From: Leguminivora glycinivorella
Taxonomy: Eukaryota; Arthropoda; Insecta; Lepidoptera; Tortricidae
Length of the DNA stretch: 64,000 bases
Direction: 5' to 3'
NCBI RefSeq assembly: GCF_023078275.1
Contig: NC_062979.1
Span: forward strand, 25,153,848 to 25,217,847
The notes beneath the pieces were generated by a model. That model was not told where the DNA came from, ran no database searches, and worked only from the letters and a program-made list of their open reading frames with translations. The translations under genes and the position numbers were made by a program. Below are positions 10,287 to 21,235 of the stretch, one piece after another; position 1 is the first letter of the stretch; each line of letters opens with the position of its first letter.

Positions 10287-10558
10287 TAATTTGTTATGAG
10301 ATTTGTTATGTTTGTTGAACATATTGAGTTTTCAAGTCAAATTTTGTCAAGCTTCGATTTCTTATATTATTATGTAATCGGATTTATGAGGAATTGAGAA
10401 AACTCCTCAAACCTTAACGGTATACGTATATTCATTTGTGTTGCCATCAAATAATTAAAGCAATTAAAGAGGTTTAAAAATACCTACATTCTATATATTT
10501 CTACATAATCCACCATTCGCAAGTAGCTTTCACCAAAACCCCAAAGGCGGCGGTTTTT
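10287..10558 (+). repeat. Continuation of the repeat-array neighbourhood beyond the hAT
   Basis: After the hAT, a degenerate piece (ACTCCTCAAACCTTAACGG, about 10399-10440) resembles the array word at 6545, so the array locus continues on this side. The rest is unrecognised. Confidence 0.5.
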
Positions 10559-11167
10559 AGGGTTCCGTAGTCAACTAGGAACCCTTATAGTTTCGCCATG
10601 TCTGTCTGTCCGTCCGTCCGTCCGTCCGTCCGTCCGTCCGTCCGTCCGTCCGTCCGTCCGTCCGTCCGTCCGTCCGTCCGTCCGTCCGTCCGCGGATAAT
10701 CTCAGTAACCGTTAGCACTAGAAAGCTGAAATTTGGTACCAATATGTATATCAATCACGCCAACAAAGTGCAAAAATAAAAAATGGAAAAAAATGTATTA
10801 TTAGGGTACCCCCCCTACATGTAAAGTGGGGGCTGATATTTTTTTTCATTCCAACCCCAACGTGTGATATATTGTTGGACAGGTATTTAAAAATGAATAA
10901 GGGTTTATTAAAATCATTTTTTGATATTATTAATATTTTCGGAAATAATCGCTCCTAAAGGAAAAAAATGTGCGTCCCCCCCCCCTCTAACTTTTGAACC
11001 ATATGTTTAAAAAATATGAAAAAAATCACAAAAGTAGAACTTTATAAAGACTTTCTAGGAAAATTATTTTGAACTTGATAGGTTCAGTAGTTTTTGAGAA
11101 AAATACGGAAAACTACGGAACCCTACACTGAGCGTGGCCCGACACGCTCTTGGCCGGTTTTTTTTTT
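10559..11167 (+). mobile_element. Family B element, copy 1, with long (GTCC)n
   Basis: Begins AGGGTTCCGTAGTCAACTAG and ends CTACGGAACCCT plus a tail GAGCGTGGCCCGACACGCTC TTGGCCGG then T-rich. The start can fold (GGGTTCC...GGAACCC), as can the tail (GAGCGTG...CACGCTC). A pure GTCC tetranucleotide run fills 10608-10691. No coding capacity. Three further copies lie at 15616, 34931 (minus) and 37746. Confidence 0.88.
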
Positions 11168-11749
11168 AAATTATGTTTTACGCGATTGGTATCTATGTTC
11201 GTAATCGAGTACCTATTAGTAATAATGAGTTAAAATTGCAAAAGTTAAGTTAAGAATGTAAGAAAAAGAATGAGACGACTTCGAGAAAAGGGAACTTTTC
11301 AAGAAACTGAAAAGACTGAAGTTTTGTTGCATTTGGCTTGAAATTATGAAACAAAAATTATTCATTCCATTACCTATTGCCATCGAGATGTTCAGTTCTG
11401 AACATTAATGAAATTCGTAAGATACATAATATTTCTATTTCTAAATGAGTCGACTACCAACACTATACCGGCAGCCGGCACTGGGGCAATTTACGTGAGT
11501 GATCTGAGGGCGCAATTACCCCACTTACCTACCCGAACGCCCCGTTTAACTGGCAAAAGGAAGTACTTTGTAATCAGCCGGGGTGAAATGAATCGGCGAC
11601 TATTAGTTAACTGGGATAAATGAAAAAGTTTGCGGACGCGGTAGAGAGGAGCACATTATCTCCCAGACGGTCTAGCACAACTTGCGATTCCAGATGTATG
11701 TAATGTATGGAATATACTTTGAGATAATATAACCACGATACAATATTTA
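11168..11749. other. No recognisable gene
   Basis: A 71-codon open frame at 11408-11623 has no motif I recognise and lies among repeats. Otherwise featureless. Confidence 0.4.
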
Positions 11750-11936
11750 TATTAAATAAAAATCCCCGACTGATTTTCATCAACGTGGCTAATAACACTT
11801 ACGACTAATTCAGCATTCAACAAAAATAAAACAAATAATTGGTTTACCCGTTCTAAACCTATGTTGCCACAGAGAGACAGATAGACACGCCAAAGTTATA
11901 TGTATAACACCCCGTCTCTTTTGCTTTGGGGGTTAT
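11750..11936 (+). repeat. Family A, degraded copy
   Basis: Matches family A in order: CCCCGACTGATTTTCATCA, GTGGCTAATAACAC, ATGTTGCCACAGAGAGACAG, and the end ATAACACCCCGTCTC...GGGGGTTAT. The microsatellite core is almost absent and substitutions are many, so this is an old copy. Confidence 0.75.
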
Positions 11937-12448
11937 AAATACAGGTATAACTGTGAGTTATAATAATCATATTTCTTAAATTTATTTTGGGCTCAATAAC
12001 AAGAGAGAAAACATCTTCTGTAATTCTTAACCCAAAGAGTAATAGGATGCCATAATAATAATATTAGTATCTCTCCTTCAAAACATGTTTTAAGTGACTT
12101 AGCCGACTTGAGAACTCAGTCACGTTTGACCTACTTGTTGAAAATATTAAGTGTTGTAGCTGAATTACTTTAATTTGAGCTTATTTTCATGCGATTTTTC
12201 GTCGCAACGATAAACCGAAGAAACATGCTAAAATAATTGGCAATAAATAAAAATAAGTGGTTGAAAACTACAAGCGCTTATTTACTAATTACGAAATCGC
12301 ATGAGTTAGCATCGTGTAGTTAAAAACATTTTAATTGTTTAACCATTTAGGTACTCGTACACATTAAAATTAATGGTGAGTAATTGTTAACCAAACAATT
12401 TATTGGATAAGCTATAGTTTTTTTTTTTTGTAGTATGGCGTGACTATA
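11937..12448. other. No recognisable gene
   Basis: AT-rich sequence, no repeats or coding signals recognised. Confidence 0.4.
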
Positions 12449-12775
12449 TCCATACTAATATTATAAATGGGAAAGTGTGTGTGTCTGTTTGTTTGTCCGT
12501 CTTTCACGGCAAAACGGAGCGACGAATTATCGTGATTTTTTAAGTGGAGATAGTTGAAGGAATAGAGAGTGACATAGCGTCACTACTTTTAAAAAATCTC
12601 GTATCTCACGCTGTTCCTCAAAGTTAAAACGAAGTAAGTCTATATGCATTCCATACATACTTAATACAAATTTTCTTTTCATTGACAGAAGAAGATACAA
12701 GTTTTTTTAAAAGTAGTGACGATAGGCTACTTTTTGTCTCTTTATAACGCGAGCGAAGTCGCGGGCAAAAGCTAG
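12449..12775 (+). mobile_element. Short non-autonomous Helitron (with a nested MITE)
   Basis: Starts TCCATACTAATATTATAAAT after an A and ends GGGCAAAAGCTAG before a T, the Helitron rule of a 5' TC, a 3' CTAG and insertion between A and T. The hairpin CGCGA...TCGCG lies about 10 nt before the end (12748-12763), as Helitrons require. A related copy sits at 19706. This copy is longer because a 144-bp MITE is inserted at 12578. Confidence 0.85.
12578..12721. mobile_element. MITE inserted in the Helitron
   Basis: Perfect 19-bp inverted ends CGTCACTACTTTTAAAAAA, 144 bp in all, flanked by ATAG at 12574-12577 and 12722-12725. The Helitron copy at 19706 has the empty site (GTGACATAGGCCAC near 19825), which proves the insertion and the 4-bp duplication. 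No coding capacity; superfamily not assigned. Confidence 0.88.
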
Positions 12776-13129
12776 TTATATTCATATTTAAGTGTTTCAA
12801 AGAGAAAAATATGTAAATATTATTTTTTTTTTGCTGTGTTAAGCCTAAAGTTTAGTGTCACTGACTCTCCTTCAAAGGACACTTCTTTGAAGAACTTAAA
12901 TTAAACATTCTCTATAAGCACGTAAGTATAAATTAGTCTGTGACATGAGATGGATTAATCCCTGCTTGGTATTGAGCCTAATACGTATCCGATAATGTTC
13001 TTTTATTTTGTTCTAAGTCGGTGTTGAACTAAAATACTAAGTACCTGAGAATAAACAGATACCTTATCTGAGTCAAAAGTGTGCTACGGTAACCGCTTAT
13101 TATCAGGCTACATCGAACACATTGTATAG
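12776..13129. other. No recognisable gene
   Basis: AT-rich, nothing recognised. Confidence 0.4.
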
Positions 13130-13338
13130 AATGTGTCTCACATGTCATTTGATTTTTGGCAGTCGCCTTTCGGTGATGGAAAACATCGCGAGGAAACCGG
13201 ACTAATTCCAATAAGGTCTAGTTTACCCTTCGGGTTGGAAGGTCAGATGTCAGACACTTTAATAAAAACTAGTGCCTACATCAAATCTTGGGGTTAGTTA
13301 TCGGGATGCCGGGATAACGCAAGGAGGATGACGATTGA
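13130..13338 (+). repeat. SINE family D, 3' part
   Basis: Contains TCATTTGAT, GGTGATGGAAAACATCGCGA, GGAAACCGGACTAATTCCAA and the end GGGATAACGCAAGGAGGATG, matching the full minus-strand copy at 54535. The tRNA-like head is missing or unrecognisable here. Confidence 0.8.
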
Positions 13339-13646
13339 ACAACACATTGTGTAGGTAAAATATCGCAAGTTCACATGCCATCCAACACACAATGTTTACA
13401 AGTATATTACCTACCTACTATTTACAAGTATGTTAGACATCGGGCTTAGCGGTCAAGGTTAAGAGCGGTGGGGTGAAAACATTATACTTATCTATAGCTA
13501 CTCTTATATCTTGTATATCTACTATTCTGATGCGTAGACACCAGTTCAGTCCATTCGAACTCGCGCTGAAAATATAATGATTCTTCAAACAATGTGCGTC
13601 TCACTTCTGCCAGTACGTACGCAAAAATACGAGCGCAACAGTAATA
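13339..13646. other. No recognisable gene
   Basis: Between a SINE and the long-inverted-repeat element; nothing recognised. Confidence 0.4.
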
Positions 13647-14499
13647 CACCGGTCAAATCTTACATGAAAATCGGCTAAAAAAACAAAGTGTGATGTAAAG
13701 CTGGATTTTTGGTATGTTATTTGGAGTCCTTGGGGGAATGTAAGACTATATTTTGCAAGCAAAAAAAAAGTGTGCTAACTTCGTAATTTAAAAAAAAAAG
13801 TAAAAAAATCGGACTTTTTTTGGTTTTTATTTTTTTATTAAAAAACTATGCGTTTTTGGTCAAAAGTTGCTTTGTAATGTTGAAAGCGCATTAAATTTTA
13901 AACAGTTTGACACCTTTTTTATCAATTTCCGTCAAATAGTTTTCGAGATATGAAGCGTCAAAAAAGGTTAATTTTTGACGCATTTATAAGTATAAAATGT
14001 AGCGTTTTGCCAATATTTTTGGACAAATATCTGCAAAATACTTCATGATATGATATATATTGCAATATAACATTGTATAAAATTTATTTTGCTTTAGTTT
14101 TAGTGCAAATAAAGGTCAGTAAGACGAATGGTTACTTTGGTAAACAAAAAAAAATCTATAAATAGAGAAGCCAAGAGTCTGGTAGATTGGTTAAGGTAAA
14201 ATAGTTTACGCTAAAAGTTTTAGGTTGAAAGTGCTATCTATTCGATCTTAATTTCTTTGATATCTAAAAATTGTCTAAGCTAACTTTGCATCGATTTGAC
14301 TATTACTAATGAAGAAATAAAATACAGTAAAATTTTGAAGTTTAGTAAACTAGAAAAATAAAACAGAATTAGTTACATTGTAGTGTGACAGGCCACACTC
14401 ACACTACATTTTCCTTTTACATTTTCCTTTTTGAGGGTCCTGGTTCTGCATCTTGATGGCACAACTGTAGTGATAGAAAGTCCACTTGAGTTGTATTTG

Positions 14500-15200
14500 A
14501 CCACCAATTGCTGTGGAATAAACTAGGGGAACGGAAAGCGCCCACGCCAATTATTAAGATACTGGAGAAGTGGTATTCCCAGCAGAAGAACGTAGTAAGA
14601 TGGAAGTCAACTCTGTCCACAGCCAGCGGGCTAAACTGTGGCGTGAGACAAGGAGGCAGTATGTCTCCGGCTCTCTTCAGCGTGTACATGGATGGGCTGT
14701 CGCAGGCTTTGACCAGTACCGAGGTTGGCTGCTCCATCAATGGGCAAATGATAAATCACATCGCATATGCAGACGATATGGTCCTACTAGCACCATCTGT
14801 GGGAGCTATGCGTAAGATACTTGCAGAATGCGAGAGATACGCCATACAATCCGGACAAGTCTGAATTTATGCTCATGGAGGCAGCACAATATGCCCACAC
14901 ATGTACCACCTCTTTTGCTTGATGGAGTTAAATTGCGGAGAGTCCACGAAGTCAAATATCTTGGTCACATCTTGTCCAGTTTAAAAGACCAGGAAGACAT
15001 AGAAAGGCAGAGGCGAGCCACCGCAGTAAGGGCAAACATGTTGGCTAGAAGATTCGCCAAATGTAGTGAACTAGTGACAGCGTAAAAAGACAGCTGTTCC
15101 TCAGTTTTTGTACAAGCGTGTATTGTATACTGTCGAGTTATGGTCCGACTACACCTGCGCGGCGGTGAGAGACCTGCGCGTGCAATACAACACATACTAT
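14500..15200 (+). pseudogene. LINE reverse transcriptase relic inside the long-TIR element
   Basis: Plus strand. About 14508-14864 encodes LWNKLGERKAPTP, LNCGVRQGGSMSPALFSVYM and INHIAYADDMVLLAP, RT motifs 4 and 5 with the YADD catalytic pair. A frameshift near 14860 follows; the frame then continues as VKYLGHILSSLKDQEDIERQ and RRATAVRANMLARRF and decays after 15085. Both ends of the RT are missing. The motif style (RQGG, YADDMVLLAPS) is that of non-LTR retrotransposons; the clade was not determined. Confidence 0.8.
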
Positions 15201-15615
15201 GTACTGATATTTCGTTAAACGGAGAATACTATGATTCGGGCACGTCCACGACAACGCTCGTGAGATTGCATCGAATTCGATGTTATTGACCCTCAGTGAT
15301 ATGCTTTAAAAACCAGTCCGTACAAGAACAATTTCGGAACAATCTGATTCAATTAATGAGGGTTTTCTACTCGTAAATATTTTTTTCCGCCAAGCGGCGA
15401 TCCTGAGGTCTTTTTGACCGTAAATTTAACTTACTAAATAAATGTTGATTTGATATACGCAAATATGTGTCTGAGTAATACTTGAACAGCCCCCAAATAA
15501 TAATAATTTATTCTCCGCTACACCTCCTGTAAATATATATGTAAACTATGCCATTACCATCCACCGATTATTTCTGATCCAGTTATACTAGACTTACGAT
15601 ATAATCCTATTTTTT

Positions 15616-16155
15616 AGGGTTCCGTAGTCAACTAGGAACCCTTATAGTTTCGCCATGTCTGTCTGTCTGTCTGTCCGTCCGTCCGTCCGTCCGTCCGTCC
15701 GTCCGCGGATAATCTCAGCTCAGTAACCGTTAGCACTAGAAAGCTGAAATTTGGTACCAATATGTATATCAATAACGCCAACAAAGTGCAAAAATAAAAA
15801 ATGGAAAAAAATGTTTTATTAGGGTACCCCCCCTACATGTAAAGTGGGGGCTGATATTTATTTTCATTTCAACCCCAACGTGTGATATATTGTTGGATAG
15901 GTATTTAAAAATGAATAAGGGTTTTTTGATAATATTCATATTTTCGGAAATAATCGCTCCTAAAGGAAAAAAAAGTGCGTCCCCCCCCCTCTAACTTTTG
16001 AACCATATGTTTAAAAAATATGAAAAAAATAACTTTATAAAGACTTTCTAGGAAAATTGTTTTGAACATGATAGGTTCAGTAGTTTTTGAGAAAAATACG
16101 GAAAACTACGGAACCCTACACTGAGCGTGGCCCGACACGCTCTTGGCCGGTTTTT
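15616..16155 (+). mobile_element. Family B element, copy 2
   Basis: Same ends and body as copy 1, with a short GTCT/GTCC run (15656-15705). It lies inside the 3-kb inverted-repeat element and ends only about 25 bp before its right arm. Confidence 0.88.
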
Positions 16156-16756
16156 AAATAACTGGCACACTTTTGGTCTTAAATGAAAGCTAGTGAAATT
16201 TTCTACATTTTATGTAATAGCCTGAGTTGTTTTGCTGATATCTGTCTCAAAATATTAGCAAAAGGAATATTTTCATAGAAAGGGGAAAAATGTTCTTTTT
16301 TTGACGCTTCATATCTCAAAAAATATTTGACGGACATTGATAAAAAAGATGTCAAACTGTTTGGAATTTAATGCGCTTTCAACATTACAAAGCAACTTTT
16401 GACCAAAAATGCATAGTTTTTTAATAAAACGGCAAATACCAAAAAAAGTCTGATTTTTTACTTTTTTTTTTAAATTACGAAGTTAGCACACCATTTTTTT
16501 GCTTGCAAAATATAGTCCTACATTCCTCCAAGGACCCCAAATAACATACCAAAAATTCAGCTTTACATCACACTTTGTTTTTTTATTTCTCTTTTTGACC
16601 AGTGTATAACGACAGTAACTGAATGACTTCAGGCGGATATCATTTTCATGTCAGTGTACGTTTGTATCGGCCTATTTGTTACTGCCGGTTCTTTAAATAT
16701 TAAAAAGATGGTCGATACCATTACAAGACACTTATGGAATGGGTTTTCTGTCTATG

Positions 16757-16845
16757 CCTCTGCCACACTATGCTCCTCGCGCTGCCGCGATGTTGCCCTC
16801 TCCGGTCACACACTGCCCTACTCGCGCGATTATCGCACTCTTTAA
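16757..16845 (+). repeat. Interspersed repeat G, copy 1
   Basis: CCTCTGCCACACTATGCTCC ... GCCGCGATGTTGCCCTCTCC ... GGTCACACACTGCCCTACTC recurs inverted at 57269-57357. GC-rich; origin unknown. Confidence 0.75.
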
Positions 16846-16865
16846 CTCACGCCAAAACAAACGAC

Positions 16866-17042
16866 ATAACCTAACCTAACCACAAAATTAAAATTTTGAA
16901 AAACCCCGACCGCTACACAGTAGACCGATTTTCATGAAACATGGCTAAGAACACTCCCGACTAACTCAGCTTTCAGACAAAAAAAACTAAATCTAAATCG
17001 GTTTGTACGATGTTTACTACGATGCCACAGACAGACACACAC

Positions 17043-17085
<43 letters not shown>

Positions 17086-17143
17086 CACATACAGACAGAC
17101 ACGTCAAACTTATAACACCCCGTCGTTTTTGCGTCGGGGGTTA
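16866..17143 (+). mobile_element. Family A element with (GACA)n
   Basis: Starts ATAACCTAACC...CACAAAATTAAAATTTTG then CCCCGACCG, runs through CATGGCTAAGAACACTCCCG and GATGCCACAGACAGACACAC, a GACA run (17040-17100), and ends AACACCCCGTCGTTTTTGCG TCGGGGGTTA. Short inverted ends of the form TAACCCCCGAC. No coding capacity. Confidence 0.88.
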
Positions 17144-17213
17144 TATAAAAAAACTAGGGCTATGTGGGCCAAAAGGTCACTTACACAACACAGAGTATTT
17201 AGAAATAGTGCAA

Positions 17214-17246
17214 AAACGATGGGGGTTTTAGCGTCGGGGGTTAAAA
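17214..17246 (+). repeat. Family A end fragment
   Basis: AACGATGGGGGTTTTAGCG followed by TCGGGGGTTAAAAA repeats the family A terminus in degraded form. Confidence 0.5.
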
Positions 17247-17640
17247 ATAGGGAGCGGTGGGCATAACAAGTAGCGCGGCCTCACTGTGCCATTTGGAGCC
17301 GCTGTTCAATTTCTCCATATATACCTCTAGATACCATGAATGCCATTTTCCGTGACGTTGTACGCTATATAGAGCCTCGAAAACATATCCTAGTATTTTA
17401 TCACCGACAGCAAAACTGCTGCTGTAATGCTGCTAAAGTCTGAATAGGAAGAACGATACCTCAAAACAATAAATTAACAGTCGTTATCGTCTAAACTTTT
17501 CTAAAATTGAATCAAGCAATTATTCGACTTATTTCATTAAACGTGTGAGAAAGTTTTCAACTAATAATGAGTTTTTACTTTCGGCCAAATAAGGTTTAGG
17601 TGAAATAATTAATTCATTTTACGTTTAGCTAGTTCAGTTT
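17247..17640. other. No recognisable gene
   Basis: Nothing recognised. Confidence 0.4.
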
Positions 17641-17778
17641 TGAAATAAAACTATGGAAAACGGATTAAATCGCGTATAATGAATTTAAAATACATCCCGA
17701 CGTTTCGAACTCTTTGCAGCGTTCGTGGTCAACGGGTGACTGAGGAAAAATTACAATGTGCAAAAGCTACCCACATAC
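17641..17778 (-). repeat. Penelope-like element tail
   Basis: Minus strand: GAACGCTGCAAAGAGTTCGA, then AACGTCGGGATGTATTTTAA, ATTCATTATACGCGATTTAA and CCATAGTTTTATTTC. GAAACGTCGGGATGT-type sequence is usual in Penelope-like element 3' regions. The same block recurs at 35540 and, in part, at 40081. Confidence 0.55.
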
Positions 17779-18055
17779 AAGAAATATTAACGAACCATGA
17801 CCACAAATAATATAGATTTCTAAGGCAGGTTCACACACTATTAATAAAGCTAGTTATAAAATATTCTAAAAATTTACCATTACTATGTTAAAAAATAATT
17901 AACCAATTAATCTACACAAAATTGACAAAGAACAAACCGCAATGTAATGGTAAATTTTTTGAATATTGTATAACTAGCTTTATTAATAGTGTGTGAACCT
18001 GCCTTAGAAATCATATTATTTGTGGTCATGGTTCGTTAATATTAAATTTCTTGCA
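17779..18055. mobile_element. Foldback element in the Penelope-like tail
   Basis: A near-perfect hairpin of about 277 bp. The left arm holds ATTAACGAACCATGACCAC and TAAGGCAGGTTCACACAC; the right arm holds the inverse GTGTGTGAACCTGCCTTA and GTGGTCATGGTTCGTTAAT. The loop is AT-rich. A half copy lies at 35685-35840. Confidence 0.85.
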
Positions 18056-18587
18056 GAGATCACGGATTTCCATTTACTACGATCCTGACAAACCATCTTT
18101 CGCTTCACACGCTTTCATAACGTTCCTCATACACGCTCGTCGGTTTAGAGTACTTCTGACCTTATATGTGTATAAGATATCTAATTATTGGACTGCTTGT
18201 CCTGCGGGTGCGGGTACGCTAGTGTGATAAATTATCGCGTCGGGAACTCCCTATCGCACTTAGAAATTAGAGCGAAAAGAACGTCCTGCGGGGATCTAAC
18301 TAACTAGTATAGTTGGATTTCTATCGCATCGGTGCATTCCTATCGCAAAAAGACGGCCTGACGTTATATCGTATATCACGCGACCATGCTTGCCTGCCTA
18401 ATGTGGGCTTTATCACGACCGTGCTTGTTCGTCTGCCAATGAAGGCGGTCTTTATTTTTAAGGTGTGTAGGCCAATCGTTAACGCTCCGTAGCCTAGAAT
18501 CCTTCGCTTCGTTCAGGATTCAATGTAGTCCTTTATCGTAAATAATGTTATTTTGCTCCCTCGTGACACAATCTACTAACCCCCTTA
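18056..18587. other. Gene-free; contains repeat U
   Basis: GACGGCCTGACGTT ... GCGACCATGCTTGCCTGCC (about 18352-18398) recurs inverted at 23440-23487. Nothing else recognised. Confidence 0.5.
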
Positions 18588-18709
18588 CTCATAAACGTCC
18601 ACTAAAGTTATCAAGCCGATAAAGTTCGTTTGTCCCTTTCCGACGTATTGGTGATAGAAAGGGACAAACGAACTTTATCAGCGTGATAACTTTAGTGAAC
18701 GTTTATGAA
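18588..18709. mobile_element. Foldback MITE
   Basis: Hairpin of about 120 bp: TCATAAACGTCCACTAAAG on the left and CTTTAGTGAACGTTTATGA on the right, continuing with GATAAAGTTCGTTTGTCCC and its inverse. Confidence 0.85.
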
Positions 18710-19540
18710 ATAGGCGGTACGCAATACGCATTTAATTATTTCTTGCTTCGTTGTCCACCATTTTGCGTCGGCGAGTTGACAGTTGATTGTTCCAACAATT
18801 CAATTTGTATTTTAGTAATAAGAATCGCTCCAAGACTAAATAAGTGTGTACAAAAACTGTTTTAGAAACAATTTATTGCCGACTGCGTGCCAAAGTAAAA
18901 TGGCCTCGAACATTTAATTACCCAGAAGATTAGGTATTTCAAATTATCAAATTATGTTTGCAAATGCCAAAAAAAAAATTCGGATCCTGAAAAGTATTAC
19001 TATCGTCAAAATATTAGACAGAAAATTTACAGTCTGCCGCCAACATCGATATTGCACGAGTTCATAAAAGTTGATTTCGCCGTATTCATAAGCTTTGTTC
19101 CGAAGCTCATTCACACGGCACAAAATGCATCAGAAGTTGCAAAGAGCTCAACTCTCCATGTGTGACAACTTTACTTCATCCTCCATCTATATAAAAAACA
19201 TACCTTAGTTGTGAAAGTATAAGGTTCGTGTTTGGAAAAAGTGTAGGAATTTATTTGAAAATGGAATACCACAAAAGAATCGTTGGAATCCTTGGGGAAG
19301 AATGTTTTATAAACTGTAGGTATTAAGACGGGTATCGGTGTTAAGGACGCACAGCACGTTTAGTTATCAATACAAATAACATTATTACTGTAGCGTTTTC
19401 AGCTGTAGGGTTAGTAGGTTTTAAGGTGTGTAGGGCTGTAGGGACTTTAGAAATTATAGGGTTGTAAGGCTATGTTGAAAATAACATTTCTTTACACAGC
19501 TGTGACGTGTACACAGAAACATCACAATTGCGTGGGTGTA
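18710..19540. other. No recognisable gene
   Basis: AT-rich, nothing recognised. Confidence 0.4.
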
Positions 19541-19544
19541 GTAG

Positions 19545-19705
19545 AAGTCGACTGTGGCAAAACGGGTTAAATTTTGTTGTCACTGCAATGTCACATTTTT
19601 TTTTTCAACTACATAATTGCCAAAAGTGGTACTGGAACTTGACTAATTCCATGTGCTCTACCAACCTCTTATGGGAATACAGGCATAAATCTATGTATGT
19701 AAGTA
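19545..19705 (+). repeat. Repeat J (LINE-tail-like), copy 1
   Basis: GAAGTCGACTGTGG, TTGTCACTGCAATGTCACA, CATGTGCTCTACCAAC and GGGAATACAGGCATAAAT recur, with variations, at 24815, 41110, 57868 and 58300. Likely a non-LTR tail; no coding part is attached here. Confidence 0.65.
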
Positions 19706-19881
19706 TCCATGCTTAATATTATAAATGGGAAAGTGTGTGTGTCTGTTTGTCCGTCTTTCACGGCAAAACGGAGCGACGAATTGACGTGATTTTTTAAGTG
19801 GAGATAGTTGAAGGGATGGAAAGTGACATAGGCCACTTTTTGTCTCTTTCTAACGCGAGCGAAGCTGCGGGCAAAAGCTAG
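19706..19881 (+). mobile_element. Short non-autonomous Helitron
   Basis: Starts TCCATGCTTAATATTATAAA after an A and ends GGCAAAAGCTAG before a T. Related to the copy at 12449 but lacking the MITE, so it preserves the empty site. The subterminal hairpin (CGCGAGCGAAGCTGCGG) has one mismatch. Confidence 0.85.
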
Positions 19882-20284
19882 TATACGAATAAAAAATATT
19901 GACTCAGTTTGACATTATACAGGGTGGCACACACGGGTGCTGTGAAGCGGAACCGCTGCAGGCTATAAACTCTTATCAGCGCCGTAACAAGCTGTGGGAT
20001 GCTGGTGACATTTTATCCAGTTGGATATTATTATCTAGCGAGCTTCAGATAGACTACGGTACTGAAATAAAGATTGTACTTATTTATGGTTGTCATCGGG
20101 ACCATACTAACGGGAACTGACGTACCTATACCTATATTGTCAAGACCGTCAGTGGACGTTTTTTATACGGGCTACTTTTGTATACGAGTAGGTACTCGTT
20201 TCATAAATTCAGGCCTATTTCACTAATAACATAGTCTGAAAAGAGTTGGGCAGACCATAATAAATATATGAAACGGGTCCATAT
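19882..20284. other. No recognisable gene
   Basis: Nothing recognised. Confidence 0.4.
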
Positions 20285-20952
20285 TGGCTCATATAAAATT
20301 ATTTGTTATAAAATTATTGTTTATACCGATTTGTGCTCCGAATGATCATTTCTCATAATTTTACTTATCATAATTTTGTTTCATTATTATCAATAGTACT
20401 ACTATCACTGTTCATAATTATCATTTAGTCGAAAATTTTTAATCATAAATTCTATACAAATATTTAATATCATTCATAATTTTGTGTTTAAGAAAATCAT
20501 TCATCATAAAATTATTTAAAAAGTTTTGGGGAAGTTCTATGAAAAACTTGTGCCATTTATAGAAGCGCGCTTGAAGCTTTTACAGTGACATATACAATTT
20601 ACATTAAAAATTCGTTTCTGGTTCGCTCACGGTCAACCTAACACGCTCCTCCTCGCTACGCTCGTCGTCGCACCTAACTGGACTGTCACATGTGATGTCT
20701 GTTCTGTTAACAATAATATAACGATAAATTATATTACTCGCAATCGTTATGATCAATAAGTATATAAACATAAATATTAGTATAAAACGTATTTATGATG
20801 AATGACATTATGAACATAAGTCATTCGAAGTTACGATGGTTATTAACATAAAATTGTTATAAATAACGATCGTTATAATGTAAAATTGTATGAGAAACAT
20901 TTTCGGACTACCAATAATCTATATAACAATTTTATATGAACTTTGGCGCACC
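20285..20952. mobile_element. AT-rich element with degenerate inverted ends
   Basis: The left end GGCTCATATAAAATTATTTG and right end CAATTTTATATGAACTTTGG are imperfect inverses, and inversion continues inward (GCTCCGAATGATCATTTCTC against its near-inverse around 20890-20915). The interior repeats CATAATTTT-like words and holds a perfect palindrome ATAACGATCGTTAT near 20863. A central GC-rich piece (CTCGCTACGCTCGTCGTCGC) stands out. No ORF. Confidence 0.6.
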
Positions 20953-21142
20953 CATATGAAACTGCTTAAACATTGCCACTTTTGACAAGTAAGAGGTCGA
21001 AAGAAAATCAAATTGTGACAGGTATTATGGCGGTAATTTTGGTTAATTGTTGGATAGCACGGAGCATCAACGGTTGTAGTATATTTCCTGGAGATAGTAG
21101 GTACCTTGTTACATTTGAGCACTCCACTGCGACGTAGTAGTT

Positions 21143-21235
21143 AGGGCATGTTTACACGACGGATCAAGCCGAGCTTATGTATGCGGATGGATGTGTGCAG
21201 TACGCTCGACTTGATCCGCCGTGTAAACACACCCT
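21143..21235. mobile_element. Foldback MITE, 93 bp
   Basis: AGGGCATGTTTACACGACGG pairs with CCGTGTAAACACACCCT; the stem continues through GATCAAG and CTTGATC. Confidence 0.85.

Larger units (their letters stand above)
13647..16604. mobile_element. 3-kb element with about 420-bp terminal inverted repeats
   Basis: Starts CACCGGTCAAA and ends TTTGACCAGTG, each next to TA (13645-13646, 16605-16606). The left arm (to about 14070) pairs with the right arm (from about 16180): AACAAAGTGTGATGTAAAGC, ATATTTTGCAAGC, GAAAGCGCATTAAATT and GATATGAAGCGTCAAAAA occur in both, inverted. The interior holds an RT relic (14500-15200) and family B copy 2 (15616-16155), both probable later insertions. The TA flank and terminal sequence suggest a Tc1/mariner-related foldback, but no transposase is seen. 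Confidence 0.75.

Noticed and set aside
10559..11167. Family B as a Helitron
   Set aside because: A 3' hairpin is present, but no TC start or CTAG/CTRR end was found, so the class is left open.
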